A stretch of DNA of 64,000 nucleotides from Geomicrobium sediminis (GTDB taxonomy: Bacteria > Bacillota > Bacilli > Bacillales > Marinococcaceae): NCBI RefSeq assembly GCF_016908595.1, contig NZ_JAFBEC010000002.1, positions 372,001 through 436,000 on the forward strand, in the 5' to 3' direction. A program made the translations under genes and the position numbers. Below the pieces are notes generated by a model that saw nothing but the letters and a program-made list of their open reading frames with translations, had not been told where the DNA came from and ran no database searches. Within the stretch, counting starts at the first letter, position 1. Each line of letters opens with the position of its first letter. This document shows positions 36,337 to 45,812 of this stretch, in pieces.

Positions 36337-37539
36337 CTAGATGTTTGCTGCTCTTTTGAGTTGGTCTGCTTTATCCGTACGTTCCCATGGTAAATCAACA
36401 TCTGTACGGCCGAAATGTCCGTAAGCTGCGGTTTGCTTGTAAATCGGAGTACGTAAGTCGAGCATTTTAATAATACCTGCAGGTCTCAAGTCAAAATGAC
36501 CTTCAACGAGCGTAAGCAGTTCACTTTCACTTACTTTACCCGTACCAAACGTGTTAATTGAAATAGAGACAGGCTTTGCAACCCCAATCGCATAAGCCAA
36601 TTGAACTTCACATTTCTCTGCAAGTCCAGCGGCTACGAGGTTCTTCGCAACGTAGCGTGCGGCATAGGAACCCGAACGGTCAACTTTTGTTGGATCCTTT
36701 CCTGAGAACGCGCCTCCACCGTGACGAGCAAATCCGCCGTACGTATCAACAATAATCTTTCGTCCAGTTAATCCTGCATCCCCTTGAGGTCCACCAATCA
36801 CGAAGCGTCCTGTCGGATTAATAAAGAACTTCGTTTTTTCGTCGACCCACTTTTCTGGGACAATCGGATCAATCACATGCTTTTGCAAATCACGCTCAAT
36901 TTGCTCTAGTGTTGCTTCTGGATGATGCTGTGTTGAGATAACAATCGTATCGATTCGTACTGGTTTGTCATCTTCATCATACTCAATTGTCACTTGTGTT
37001 TTACCATCAGGTCGTAAGTAATCTAATGTGCCGTCTTTACGGACCTTTGCTAATTGACGGGCAAGTCGGTGTGACAATGAAATTGGCATAGGCATATATT
37101 CTTTCGTTTCATTGTCCGCATAACCAAACATTAACCCTTGATCGCCAGCTCCGATCTCTTCGATTTCTTTGTCGGTCATTGCCCCTTCGCGAGCTTCGAG
37201 TGCTGCGTTAACACCTTGAGCAATATCAGGAGATTGCTCATCAATCGCGGTAAGAATCGAGCACGTTTCAGCATCTAAGCCATACTTCGCTCTCGTGTAG
37301 CCGATTTCAGTTAACGTTTCACGAACGATCTTTTGAATATCGACGTATGTCGTTGTAGTAATTTCACCAGTTACTAAGATCATCCCAGTATTGGCTACTG
37401 TTTCGCATGCCACCCTTGCGTTTGGATCATGTCGTAAAATTTCATCTAAGATTGCATCGGACACTTGATCACAAATCTTGTCTGGATGGCCTTCTGTTAC
37501 AGATTCTGACGTAAAAAGGCGACGCCCATTTGCTTCCAT
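36337..37539 (-). CDS. metK: S-adenosylmethionine synthetase
   Basis: A 400-residue enzyme that makes SAM from methionine and [23 protein letters not shown] (about residues 12-31) and the glycine-rich [16 protein letters not shown]-type loop ([17 protein letters not shown] here) are diagnostic. The start at 37539 follows AAGGAGGAG; a longer frame to 37611 lies within the leader. It is controlled by the SAM-I riboswitch upstream, which stops transcription when SAM is plentiful. Confidence 0.97.
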   Translation of the reverse strand: MEANGRRLFTSESVTEGHPDKICDQVSDAILDEILRHDPNARVACETVANTGMILVTGEITTTTYVDIQKIVRETLTEIGYTRAKYGLDAETCSILTAIDEQSPDIAQGVNAALEAREGAMTDKEIEEIGAGDQGLMFGYADNETKEYMPMPISLSHRLARQLAKVRKDGTLDYLRPDGKTQVTIEYDEDDKPVRIDTIVISTQHHPEATLEQIERDLQKHVIDPIVPEKWVDEKTKFFINPTGRFVIGGPQGDAGLTGRKIIVDTYGGFARHGGGAFSGKDPTKVDRSGSYAARYVAKNLVAAGLAEKCEVQLAYAIGVAKPVSISINTFGTGKVSESELLTLVEGHFDLRPAGIIKMLDLRTPIYKQTAAYGHFGRTDVDLPWERTDKADQLKRAANI

Positions 37540-37681
37540 GATTCTCCTCCTTATGAAACACTGTATTACTTTATATGTTTGAAGTGCCCTAGAGTGCGTG
37601 TATCGACTCAAAACACTTCATTTCCCTTTATGGCAAGAACCATAAAGAATATAAGGGCGAGTTGTATCGTATGATTTCATG

Positions 37682-37714
37682 AAAAAAAGCCCCTTCACCG
37701 ATGAGGGAAGGGGC
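37682..37714 (-). terminator. Riboswitch-controlled terminator before metK
   Basis: On the minus strand GCCCCTTC and GAAGGGGC flank a 10-base loop and are followed by seven T. It is the expression platform of the S-box upstream. Confidence 0.88.
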
Positions 37715-37731
37715 ATTACCTTTCACCTTTC

Positions 37732-37846
37732 GCCTCTTATCTTGCAAAACAGATGATGTTTTGCCAGGTTGGCACCTTATCTGTATGACTACAGATGGTT
37801 GCTGGGTTTCACAGGGCCTGTCCCTCCACCTTCTCCTGATAAAAGC
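37732..37846 (-). ncRNA. SAM-I (S-box) riboswitch aptamer
   Basis: On the minus strand the aptamer shows the conserved core in order: TATCAGGAGAAGGTGGAGGG, CTGTGAAACCCAGCAACC, AAGGTGCCAACC, and the closing GATAAGAGG that pairs with the 5' end to form P1. It lies between the metK promoter and a strong terminator, as in other Bacillus S-box leaders. Confidence 0.95.
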
Positions 37847-37856
37847 CTACCAAGTA

Positions 37857-37885
37857 AATATAACGGCAAACGCAAAGAATTGCAA
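37857..37885 (-). promoter_or_regulatory. Sigma-A promoter of metK
   Basis: On the minus strand TTGCAA (37885-37880) and TATATT (37862-37857) have a 17-base spacer and lie just ahead of the riboswitch. Confidence 0.7.
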
Positions 37886-37932
37886 ATCTCGACAAGGGAT
37901 TAATCGAATCGTAGAATTTTCTGTTCTATTGA

Positions 37933-38316
37933 CTAAGAATTGTCGATTTTGCATTGATCATGATTGCAATGTTGCCCAATGATTGGCCGATTTTCGGCAA
38001 TCTTCCTATATAACCCTTTGCCAATCACGTTAAATGGTCTCATGTTTATGATGCGCATCGGGTACTTTAATAATGCGTGTTCTTCCAGTAGCCTAATAAC
38101 GCCATCAAAACCACGATACACGTACGTCGAATTGATTAAAACATGCATTTCTTTCGTTAAATCAGTCGATTGAACAAACGGATATTGTTGTTCTAACTCA
38201 GGTTCATGCAGATCCACCCATTTAACATGGTTAAACTGGTCGTAGGTTTGGATCACACGCTTTGTTTTTTGACAAATCGTACATTTTTGATCATAAAAGA
38301 CGACACATGAGTCCAT
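37933..38316 (-). CDS. DCC-family thiol-disulfide oxidoreductase (DUF393)
   Basis: A 127-residue thioredoxin-like protein. The family CxxC motif is present as YDQKCTICQKTKR (Cys12 and Cys15 region), the V-L-x-G segment as YVYRGFDGVIRLL. The cysteine-containing tail GQHCNHDQC is an additional feature not needed for the fold. It is thought to reduce or isomerise disulfides; the partner is unknown. It lies between the metK promoter and divergent pckA and is transcribed towards metK. Confidence 0.75.
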   Translation of the reverse strand: MDSCVVFYDQKCTICQKTKRVIQTYDQFNHVKWVDLHEPELEQQYPFVQSTDLTKEMHVLINSTYVYRGFDGVIRLLEEHALLKYPMRIINMRPFNVIGKGLYRKIAENRPIIGQHCNHDQCKIDNS

Positions 38317-38400
38317 AGTTGATCACACCTTTTTTATAAAATCCACGTTAAACATGACACCTTTGTGAAATCGAAAAATAGTATAGACTATAAATCAAAA

Positions 38401-38411
38401 TGTGTTATACT
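38401..38411 (+). promoter_or_regulatory. CcpN-type operator at the pckA promoter
   Basis: TGTGTTATACT matches all positions of the CcpN consensus TRTGHYATAYW and includes the probable -10 box TATACT. In B. subtilis CcpN represses pckA and gapB when glycolytic substrates are present. Confidence 0.6.
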
Positions 38412-38471
38412 AATTTCAAATCAATTCAACACTTTCGTTCCGTGATTATTGTGAGAAGGAGTTTTGCTACT

Positions 38472-40061
38472 ATGAGTACCGTATCTTTTGAGTCTGCACT
38501 GCAACACTTACTGAATGGAGATCACATTGAAACTGATCTTCCTGAATCGAGATTAGTGGAAAGAGCACTCTCACGAGGCGAAGGTGTACTAACAAAATCT
38601 GGCGCATTTGCAGCCACTACAGGTTTGTACACAGGTCGATCACCTAAAGATAAATTCATCGTTGATGAACCGTCTGTACACGATTCCATTGATTGGGGTG
38701 TCGTAAACGCTGCGGTTGATAAAGATGTATTCTCTAAACTATATCGTAAAGTGCTTCACTATTTAGGTCAACAGGATGCACTTTTTGTTACAAATGGTTA
38801 CGCAGGCAAAGACACCGACTATCGTCTTTCTCTTCGCGTAGTGAATGAATTTGCTTGGCACAACCTTTTTGCACGCCAATTATTCATTCGTCCTGAGGAG
38901 AATGAACGTCCTGCTGAAGAAGAGAACGGATTTACAATTGTCTCAGCACCAGGATTTAAAGCGGATCCTGAAGTGGACGGCACACGTTCTGAAGCATTTG
39001 TTCATATTTCGTTTGAAGAGCGAATCGTATTAATTGGTGGTACTGAGTATGCCGGCGAAATGAAGAAGTCCATCTTCTCTATTATGAACTACTTGTTGCC
39101 TGCTCAAAACGTTTTACCAATGCACTGTTCTGCTAACACAGGCAAAGAAGGCGATGTTGCGCTTTTCTTCGGCCTTTCTGGAACAGGGAAAACAACACTT
39201 TCTGCAGATCGTACGCGTTTTCTAATCGGAGACGATGAGCACGGTTGGTCTGATAATGGTGTATTTAACATTGAAGGTGGTTGCTACGCTAAAACCATTA
39301 ACCTTTCAAAAGAAAAAGAACCAGATATTTACGATGCCATTCGCTTTGGCGCAGTGCTCGAGAATGTCGTTGTTGATGAAGAGAGTCGTAAACCAGATTA
39401 TGATGATGGTTACTACACGGAGAACACACGTGCAGCTTATCCACTTGAGCACATTCAAAATGTACTCCCTCAAGGTGTTGCCGGTCATCCGAATACAATT
39501 ATTTTCTTAACTGCTGATGCATTTGGTGTATTGCCACCAATTAGCCGTCTAACAAAAGAACAAGCAATGTACCACTTCTTAAGTGGTTATACGAGCAAGC
39601 TAGCAGGAACTGAGCGAGGAGTTACTGAACCTGAAGCAACGTTCTCAAGCTGCTTTGGTGCACCGTTCCTACCAAGACATGCATCGGTTTATGCAGAGAT
39701 GCTCGGTGAGAAGATTGACCAACATGAAGTGAATGTATTCCTTGTCAATACGGGCTGGAATGCAGGTGGTTACGGTTCAAGTGATCGTATTCCATTGAAT
39801 TATACGCGTGCAATGGTGCAAGCGGCACTTGAAGGTGAATTGACGAACGTTCAAACGAATCAAGACCCGATCTTTGGTCTTCATATTCCGAAGCGTGTAC
39901 CGGGTGTTCCTGACGAAGTGCTTCAACCGAAGTCAACTTGGGACGATCCTAAAGCCTACGATGAAAAAGCGTCACAGCTTGCGAAGAAGTTCAAAGAGAA
40001 CTTTGAACGTTTCTCTCACGTTTCAGATGAAATTCGTAACGCTGGACCTACCTTTAAATAA
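38472..40061 (+). CDS. pckA: Phosphoenolpyruvate carboxykinase (ATP)
   Basis: A 529-residue enzyme that decarboxylates and phosphorylates oxaloacetate to PEP for gluconeogenesis. It has the kinase loop [11 protein letters not shown] (about residues 235-245), the preceding [15 protein letters not shown] and the metal-binding DDEHGW. The start at 38472 has AAGGAG 10 bases upstream; the frame extends 24 codons further with no ribosome site. The promoter carries a CcpN-type box, consistent with repression during glycolytic growth. Confidence 0.96.
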   Translation: MSTVSFESALQHLLNGDHIETDLPESRLVERALSRGEGVLTKSGAFAATTGLYTGRSPKDKFIVDEPSVHDSIDWGVVNAAVDKDVFSKLYRKVLHYLGQQDALFVTNGYAGKDTDYRLSLRVVNEFAWHNLFARQLFIRPEENERPAEEENGFTIVSAPGFKADPEVDGTRSEAFVHISFEERIVLIGGTEYAGEMKKSIFSIMNYLLPAQNVLPMHCSANTGKEGDVALFFGLSGTGKTTLSADRTRFLIGDDEHGWSDNGVFNIEGGCYAKTINLSKEKEPDIYDAIRFGAVLENVVVDEESRKPDYDDGYYTENTRAAYPLEHIQNVLPQGVAGHPNTIIFLTADAFGVLPPISRLTKEQAMYHFLSGYTSKLAGTERGVTEPEATFSSCFGAPFLPRHASVYAEMLGEKIDQHEVNVFLVNTGWNAGGYGSSDRIPLNYTRAMVQAALEGELTNVQTNQDPIFGLHIPKRVPGVPDEVLQPKSTWDDPKAYDEKASQLAKKFKENFERFSHVSDEIRNAGPTFK

Positions 40062-40075
40062 ATTACACATGTATA

Positions 40076-40111
40076 AGAACTTCCAATAATTCATTGGGAG
40101 TTCTTTTTTTG
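40076..40111 (+). terminator. Terminator of pckA
   Basis: A 12-bp stem (AGAACTTCCAAT with ATTGGGAGTTCT, one G-T pair) and a run of seven T. It lies 15 bases after the pckA stop. Confidence 0.9.
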
Positions 40112-40180
40112 TTTTACACACCTCTATACAGGCGATCGCATAAGATATTGCATCTATGGAAGTAGAGGGGACGAATGTAC

Positions 40181-41176
40181 ATGAAACGTGCGGGGAAATT
40201 CGCTTTGCTGTCTGTACTTAGTGGTTCATTAGTACTTTCAGCTTGTGGGGATGATCAATCAGTAGAAACGTTAGAAGTAGCAGAAGTTACACGTTCGATT
40301 TTTTATGCACCGCTTTACGTTGCGGTGGAAGAAGGATTTTTTGAAGAGGAAGGGCTAGACGTCGACATTACGACGACTTGGGGTGGAGATAAAACGATGA
40401 CTGCACTCCTAGCAGACAGTGCGGATATTGCCCTCGTAGGTGCTGAAACGTCGATTTACGTGCATGCACAAAATCCGATGGATTCAGTCGTAAACTTTGC
40501 AGCCTTAACTCAAACTGACGGGACGTTTCTCGTCTCACGTGAACCGATTGACGACTTTAGTTGGGATGATTTAAAAGGGACGACATATTTAGGTCAACGT
40601 GCCGGGGGAATGCCGCAAATGGCTGGGGAATTTGCGCTTGCCTCAAACGGCATTGATGTAGATGAAGATGTCGTGTTGGACCAAAGTGTCGACTATGCAA
40701 ACATCGCTGCAGCATTTGCAGCTGGTACGGGCGACTTTGTTCAATTATTTGAGCCTACTGCAAGTGAATTTGAACGCGAAGGTGTCGGTCATGTTGTCGC
40801 TTCATTTGGTGAAGAGTCCGGCATCTTACCGTATACAGGGTTTATTACGAAAGAGAGTACCGTCGAGAATAACGAGGAAGCGCTCGTAAAGTTTAATCGT
40901 GCACTATACAAGGCACAACAATTTGTGCAAGAGGAAGATAGTCAAGTCATTGCTTCTTCCATCGAGCCTTACTTTGAAGAAACACCTGACGATTTAATTG
41001 CGCAAGTCGTCGATCGGTACCGCGACCAAGATTCCTACGCAATCGATCCGTATATTGATGAAGATGGCTGGGATCACTTGCAAGATATTATGGAAGCTTC
41101 AGGTGAATTACCTGCACGTTTTGATTACGAAGACCTCGTAAATACAACCATTACAGATCAAGCGCTTCAACGTTAA
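40181..41176 (+). CDS. ytlA: ABC transporter substrate-binding lipoprotein YtlA
   Basis: A 331-residue lipoprotein with a signal peptide and lipobox LSAC (cysteine near residue 22). The mature part is an NMT1/SsuA-like solute receptor, with IFYAPLYVAVEEGFFEEEGLDV and TYLGQRAGGMPQM as typical elements. Relatives bind sulfonates or the thiamine pyrimidine; the ligand here is not known. ATG 40181 is favoured because GAGGGG is only 4 bases from the ATG at 40175. The mature protein is very acidic. A hairpin separates it from ytlC. Confidence 0.83.
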   Translation: MKRAGKFALLSVLSGSLVLSACGDDQSVETLEVAEVTRSIFYAPLYVAVEEGFFEEEGLDVDITTTWGGDKTMTALLADSADIALVGAETSIYVHAQNPMDSVVNFAALTQTDGTFLVSREPIDDFSWDDLKGTTYLGQRAGGMPQMAGEFALASNGIDVDEDVVLDQSVDYANIAAAFAAGTGDFVQLFEPTASEFEREGVGHVVASFGEESGILPYTGFITKESTVENNEEALVKFNRALYKAQQFVQEEDSQVIASSIEPYFEETPDDLIAQVVDRYRDQDSYAIDPYIDEDGWDHLQDIMEASGELPARFDYEDLVNTTITDQALQR

Positions 41177-41187
41177 TGATAAAACGG

Positions 41188-41213
41188 GGGCTTCTGAGCG
41201 TTCTCAGAAGCCC
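41188..41213 (+). terminator. Intercistronic hairpin between ytlA and ytlC
   Basis: Perfect 11-base arms GGGCTTCTGAG and complement around CGTT, followed only by TTT. It is a weak terminator or mRNA stabiliser, giving more receptor than transporter mRNA. Confidence 0.7.
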
Positions 41214-41251
41214 TTTACGATGAGTACCGATAAAAACAAAGGAGGTACCGA

Positions 41252-42025
41252 ATGGCACTGCTAAATCTACGTCACGTAAAAAAACACTTTTTCACACAAG
41301 AACATGTCGTTGAGGCAATCCGCGAGATTAACTTTCAAGTAGAAAAAGGTGAATTTGTATCGATCATTGGGCCAAGTGGTTGTGGCAAGACGACTGTCCT
41401 TTCAATGATCGCTGGCTTAACCTCACCATCAAGTGGTCAGATTGAATTAAGCGGTTCAAGAGTGACAGAACCTTCCGCTGAGATCGGCTATATGTTGCAG
41501 CAAGATTATTTGTTTCCGTGGCTTACCATCGGAAAAAACATGACGATTGGTCTTGATGTAACAAAGATGAAGACAGTTGAAAATAAAGAGTATGCCCTTG
41601 ATTTGTTAGAGCAAATGGGGCTTTTAGATCGGGTCGATGACATGCCTCATGAACTGTCAGGAGGGATGCGCCAACGAGTCGCACTCGTTCGAACATTAGC
41701 TACGAAACCTTCTCTTCTGCTATTAGATGAACCCTTTTCCGCTCTCGACTTTCAAACAAAACTGAAATTAGAAGACCTCATTCACGATACGTTAAAAGCT
41801 CAAAAGAAAACGACCGTGCTCGTTACCCATGATATTGGAGAAGCCATTGCCATGAGCGATCGGGTCGTCTTGCTCGGTCATCGACCTTCCTTCGTACAAG
41901 AAATTTTTACAATTCCAAATGAACTACGTGAGTTAAAACCTCTACAAGCGAGAAATCATCCGACGTATCAAACATGGTTTCAGAGGATCTGGAAGGAGTT
42001 AGAGTCCCTTGAATCAACAAGTTAA
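41252..42025 (+). CDS. ytlC: ABC transporter ATP-binding protein YtlC
   Basis: A 257-residue import ATPase with Walker [10 protein letters not shown] (about residues 38-46), Q-loop LQQDYLFPW, signature LSGGMRQR and Walker [13 protein letters not shown]. The class matches nitrate/sulfonate/taurine or HMP importers. GGAGG precedes the ATG. It overlaps ytlD by 17 bases. Confidence 0.88.
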   Translation: MALLNLRHVKKHFFTQEHVVEAIREINFQVEKGEFVSIIGPSGCGKTTVLSMIAGLTSPSSGQIELSGSRVTEPSAEIGYMLQQDYLFPWLTIGKNMTIGLDVTKMKTVENKEYALDLLEQMGLLDRVDDMPHELSGGMRQRVALVRTLATKPSLLLLDEPFSALDFQTKLKLEDLIHDTLKAQKKTTVLVTHDIGEAIAMSDRVVLLGHRPSFVQEIFTIPNELRELKPLQARNHPTYQTWFQRIWKELESLESTS

Positions 42026-42815
42026 TTCACAGTTCACAAAACACTTACGAATGAAAAAACGAGAGCGTTGGCAAATTCGGCTTACGCAACTTGCCATTTT
42101 GATTGCGTTTTTTGCACTTTGGGAAATTGCGAGTCGGATGCATTGGATTGATCCACTATTATTTAGTTCACCGTCGAGTGTGTATTCTGTTTTTGTTTCT
42201 ATGATGCAAAGTGGAGCACTTCTCACCCATACGGGTGTCACATTGTTCGAAACGATTATGGGATTCCTCATCGGTACGATTGGCGGTGTGTTAATCGCTG
42301 CGATGCTTTGGTGGTCACCCTTTCTTTCTCGCGTGTTAGACCCTTACCTTGTTATCTTAAATGCCATGCCTAAGGTTGCTCTTGGTCCGATCCTCATTGT
42401 AAGCTTTGGTCCAAACATGAGCTCAGTCATCGCTATGGGTGTTCTTATTTCAATTATCGTTACAACCCTTGTCATCTATAGTGCATTTAAGGAAACCGAT
42501 GCAAACTTAGTCAAAGTGGTTGATACGTTTGGTGCATCAAAAACGCAACGTTTTCGCTACGTGATTTTCCCAGCATCCTACCCTGCCATTCTCTCAGCAT
42601 TAAAAGTTAACGTTGGTCTCGCTTGGGTCGGTGTAATCGTTGGGGAGTACCTTGTGTCTAATCAAGGTCTTGGTTATATGATTATTTATGGATTCCAAGT
42701 CTTTAACTTTAATATGGTCATGTTAAGCTTAGTCGTTGTCGCCATACTTGCCACATTAATGTATCAAGGGGTCGCACTTCTCGAAAAACAGATGACAAAA
42801 CAACGAAAACAATAA
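42009..42815 (+). CDS. ytlD: ABC transporter permease YtlD
   Basis: A 268-residue permease with about six helices. The cytoplasmic EAA-like loop is [21 protein letters not shown] (about residues 175-195, split at the turn). It begins with TTG after AAGGAG inside the end of ytlC. It completes an importer with YtlA and YtlC, and is followed by a terminator shared with the converging MFS gene. Confidence 0.85.
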   Translation: MNQQVNSQFTKHLRMKKRERWQIRLTQLAILIAFFALWEIASRMHWIDPLLFSSPSSVYSVFVSMMQSGALLTHTGVTLFETIMGFLIGTIGGVLIAAMLWWSPFLSRVLDPYLVILNAMPKVALGPILIVSFGPNMSSVIAMGVLISIIVTTLVIYSAFKETDANLVKVVDTFGASKTQRFRYVIFPASYPAILSALKVNVGLAWVGVIVGEYLVSNQGLGYMIIYGFQVFNFNMVMLSLVVVAILATLMYQGVALLEKQMTKQRKQ

Positions 42816-42846
42816 AAGGTCGCACTTAGAAAGTGCCGACCTTTTT
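42814..42846. terminator. Bidirectional terminator ytlD / MFS exporter
   Basis: AAAAGGTCG-CACTT and AAGTG-C-CGACCTTTTT form a 14-bp stem with one bulge. It overlaps the end of both converging genes. Confidence 0.85.
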
Positions 42847-44274
42847 CTTTCGTTCTAATTCATCCCATTGTTCGTTCGTCATCGGATACGTATGTTTGAC
42901 TTGGAAGACGAGCAAAAATGAAATAACCGTGAGAAGTGTAACGAAACCAATGGCAACAATCGCACCGAGAATATCAGGTGGTATGGAAGTAGCCATCGGC
43001 TGTCCCTCAGTTACAGCCGCCGTTGTTGTCATCATCGTTACGATTAACGCCGTACCAATCGACGCAGTCATCTGTCGAATCGTATTCGTTACTGCTGCCC
43101 CGTGTGGGATTAGCTTAGGTGGTAATTGGTTTAGACCCGCTGTATTGACTGGCATCATCACCATCGAAAACCCAAACATCCGAATCGCAAACATCGTCGC
43201 AATGAACGTGAGAGAGGTTGTCGTATCAATAAACATTAACATTGCGGTCGAGATAGACATAAGTATTAGTCCTGGGATCGCAAGTGCCCTTGCACCAATC
43301 CGGTCGAAAATTCGACCTGTAATCGGCGCTAGAAAACCTGAAATAAGTGCCCCTGGTAAGATGACAAGACCTGCTTCCATCGCTGTAAATCCACGCATAT
43401 TTTGTAAATACAGTGGAATAATCGTCTCTAATCCAATTAACCCTAAAAACCCAATTGCACAGATGATTGAGGTAATTGTAAAGATACGTAGTTTGAGTAC
43501 GCGCAGTTCTAGCATCGGATGTTCCATTCGCAGTTGTCGCAACACGAAGAAGAGCAACGTGACAATCCCGACGAGTAACACAGCTATCGTAATTGGGCTA
43601 CTCCAACCATTATTACCTGCACTCGTGAAACCGTATAACAGCCCACCGAACCCGACTGTCGATAACAGGATTGAAATGGGGTCCACTTTTCTATCTTTTT
43701 TCTCCGTCACATTACGCATCGTAAAATACGCCATCACGAGCATGATGATCGTCAGTGGCAACACGCCCCAGAATAAAAAGCGCCATTCATAATTCGAAGT
43801 TATCCAACCTGAAACTGTTGGACCAATTGCTGGGGCAAAGGAAATCACAAGGCCAATATACCCCATTGCTGCTCCCCTTTTTTCAATAGGGAAAATAAGT
43901 AAAAAAACCGTCTGCATGAGCGGCAGCATAACCCCTGCACCGATGGATTGAATCACCCTTGCAGTCATTAACGAAGGAAAATTCGTCGCTAGTCCCCCTA
44001 CAAGTGTACCGAACATAAATACAATCATCGCTGTCAAAAATAATTGCCTTGTCGTAAACTTCTCAATTAAAAAAGCAGTAATTGGAATCATAATTCCATT
44101 TACTAACATAAAAATCGTCGTTAACCACTGTGCGGTATTCGCTGTAATATCCATTTCGTTCATAATTGGAGGAATGGCTGTAATCATCAACGTTTGGTTA
44201 AGCACCGCAATAAAAGAACCAGCAATTAACAACGATGCAATGAGAACACGACTATAAGGTTCCGTCTTCTCCAT
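42826..44274 (-). CDS. DHA2-family MFS multidrug exporter
   Basis: A 482-residue EmrB/QacA-type exporter with about 14 predicted helices. Typical elements are LNQTLMITAIPPIMNEM in helix 1, RVIQSIGAGVMLPLMQTV in helix 4 and motif C GAAMGYIGLVISFAPAIGPTVSG. The substrate is unknown; LmrB-like proteins export lincomycin or puromycin. It has its own 190-base upstream region that shows no regulator gene. Confidence 0.85.
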   Translation of the reverse strand: MEKTEPYSRVLIASLLIAGSFIAVLNQTLMITAIPPIMNEMDITANTAQWLTTIFMLVNGIMIPITAFLIEKFTTRQLFLTAMIVFMFGTLVGGLATNFPSLMTARVIQSIGAGVMLPLMQTVFLLIFPIEKRGAAMGYIGLVISFAPAIGPTVSGWITSNYEWRFLFWGVLPLTIIMLVMAYFTMRNVTEKKDRKVDPISILLSTVGFGGLLYGFTSAGNNGWSSPITIAVLLVGIVTLLFFVLRQLRMEHPMLELRVLKLRIFTITSIICAIGFLGLIGLETIIPLYLQNMRGFTAMEAGLVILPGALISGFLAPITGRIFDRIGARALAIPGLILMSISTAMLMFIDTTTSLTFIATMFAIRMFGFSMVMMPVNTAGLNQLPPKLIPHGAAVTNTIRQMTASIGTALIVTMMTTTAAVTEGQPMATSIPPDILGAIVAIGFVTLLTVISFLLVFQVKHTYPMTNEQWDELERKKKVGTF

Positions 44275-44440
44275 AGTAAGGCTCCTCGCTGAAAATCCGA
44301 AATGATGTAAGACTAATTGAAAATTATACGCCTCTTTTACTATTTCGGCAATCGAATTATTTGCTTTTTACTACGTCACTTTTGTTGAAGATTGGGCACT
44401 TTTACATGGCTATTCTTATACATAATCAGAATATGAACAG

Positions 44441-44474
44441 AAAAAAACCAGCAAACATCGTTACGTTTACTGGT
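44441..44474 (-). terminator. Terminator of ytkD
   Basis: On the minus strand ACCAGTAAAC and GTTTGCTGGT flank an 8-base loop and are followed by seven T. It includes the last codons of ytkD. Confidence 0.78.
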
Positions 44475-44928
44475 CTAATCTGCGTAAGCAATATCGGAGT
44501 ACATCATCTTTCATGATAAAACTATACGAACGGTCAGTTCGGATCGTATCGGGGAGTTGCTGCTTTAAGACTGGACCATCGGTTTCCAAATAGGTGGCTT
44601 TTTTCTCGATTGTCGCAACCTCAGCGAAGTAAATGTTTTTAATGACGGTTTCTGTTTTTCCCTTTACTTCATATTGCCCAACATATTCCAAGTTATGAAT
44701 ACGAGCCCCTGTCTCTTCCCATACTTCACGTACAGCAGCCATTTCAGGCAGTTCACCTTCTTCGACTTTTCCACCTGGAAACTCTAGTCCTCGGTCTGAA
44801 TGCTTCGTTAAGAGCCATTGATCTTTGAACTTACAAATCACCCAAACGTGTTTTGGTTCAATTGAGAAAGGCTCCCGCTCAAAAGATAGCTTCACAGCGT
44901 TATCATAGTAATCTTGGAAGTCATACAT
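44467..44928 (-). CDS. ytkD: Nudix hydrolase YtkD
   Basis: A 153-residue Nudix protein. The catalytic box is GGKVEEGELPEMAAVREVWEETGARI (residues about 51-76), matching Gx5Ex7REUxEExGU. B. subtilis YtkD at the same position acts on oxidised nucleoside triphosphates and as an RNA 5' pyrophosphohydrolase-like enzyme. A terminator hairpin overlaps its end. Confidence 0.85.
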   Translation of the reverse strand: MYDFQDYYDNAVKLSFEREPFSIEPKHVWVICKFKDQWLLTKHSDRGLEFPGGKVEEGELPEMAAVREVWEETGARIHNLEYVGQYEVKGKTETVIKNIYFAEVATIEKKATYLETDGPVLKQQLPDTIRTDRSYSFIMKDDVLRYCLRRLDQ

Positions 44929-44964
44929 GTTGATTATCCCTTTTCTTAATATTTAATGAGAAAT

Positions 44965-44990
44965 AGGTCGAGTCATAATGACTTCGACCT
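44965..44990 (-). terminator. Hairpin after the YwpF-like gene
   Basis: AGGTCGA-GTCAT and ATGAC-TCGACCT form a nearly perfect stem. On the minus strand it is followed by ATTTCTC only, so termination may be inefficient. Confidence 0.5.
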
Positions 44991-44996
44991 ACTCTG

Positions 44997-45485
44997 TTAA
45001 CGGCTAAGTGGCGAACCTTTTTCTCGGTACTGTTCATATAACGAGCGCGCCATTTGTTGTGACCAACTCGCGTTATCCGCTTTTCGATTGCGAAATTCCT
45101 CGATTAACTGATCTCCTGTATAACCATCAGCGATGAGTGAATCTAAAATGTAGTTAAACACATCTTCTTTCTTCATCGCCATCTTGCTATCAATTAAAAT
45201 GGCAAAACCATTTTCTAACGGGCGAGTGGAGCGAACACGACCAACCATCGTTGCAGGATCATTATTTTCATGTGAAATGATAACTTCCATCATGACGTCC
45301 GTTTCATTGTTCAATAAGTCTTCAAACAACGTTTTTGCCGTCTCATCTACAACAGCTTCAACGAGCCACCAACCTTCCTCTTCGCGGTTAATGACAAGTC
45401 CTTCTCTCATGTTAATCCGTTCTTCCTCAGGTTCAACGTCTTTTTCTAATAATAGTCGTAAACCTTTGAGACGAAATGTCTTCAC
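44997..45485 (-). CDS. YwpF-like protein
   Basis: A 162-residue protein resembling the Bacillus YwpF family by its KTFRLKGLRLL beginning, the REGLVINREEEGWWLVEAV strand and a C-terminal helical part. No enzyme motif is visible. The GTG at 45485 is chosen because the following residues fit the family start; the frame opens further upstream at 45518. The preceding small gene ends inside this gene, so the overlap is about 53 bases. Function unknown. Confidence 0.55.
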   Translation of the reverse strand: MKTFRLKGLRLLLEKDVEPEEERINMREGLVINREEEGWWLVEAVVDETAKTLFEDLLNNETDVMMEVIISHENNDPATMVGRVRSTRPLENGFAILIDSKMAMKKEDVFNYILDSLIADGYTGDQLIEEFRNRKADNASWSQQMARSLYEQYREKGSPLSR

Positions 45486-45651
45486 ATTTATCACTTCCGT
45501 TACTGAATTGGTCATCATGATGAACTGGTTCTTTTATTGCTCGTGTTTGGTCAAGCCATTGCAAAAATTGTACTTCTTCTTCAGTGAGTGCTCGCTTTAA
45601 TTCGACTTCAAACTCTTCGGACAGTGTTGGAACAAACTTTTGTGCATTCAT
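45433..45651 (-). CDS. Small hypothetical protein, 72 residues
   Basis: A charged protein: helix-forming N-terminal half (SEEFEVELKRALTEEEVQFLQWLDQ, broken into two helices) and a polar tail with KCED and RKRR. The ATG at 45651 has AAAAGGGG at 11-base distance. The second half overlaps the YwpF-like gene in another frame, which makes the tail less likely to be conserved. No family recognised. Confidence 0.5.
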   Translation of the reverse strand: MNAQKFVPTLSEEFEVELKRALTEEEVQFLQWLDQTRAIKEPVHHDDQFSNGSDKCEDISSQRFTTIIRKRR

Positions 45652-45812
45652 GTAGAATCGTCCCCTTTTACCGAATTCTATGCAAGTCCCATTTATCCTC
45701 ATATTCACATGTTCTCGTTATAACAAATCAATTCGTTCTTCCTCTATAGTCTATTGAGCTATTTCGATAAACATGCTAGATTTCCTTTTTTTTATAACCT
45801 TTTGTTGTATTA

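Noticed and set aside
40105-40180. TPP riboswitch before ytlA
   Set aside because: The leader is too short and the conserved CTGAGA and ACCTGATCTGG elements are absent.
42833-43792. 319-codon open frame opposite the DHA2 exporter gene
   Set aside because: It is the antisense of a clear membrane transporter; its composition (Ile, Thr, Asn, Pro-rich) is what antisense of hydrophobic codons yields.
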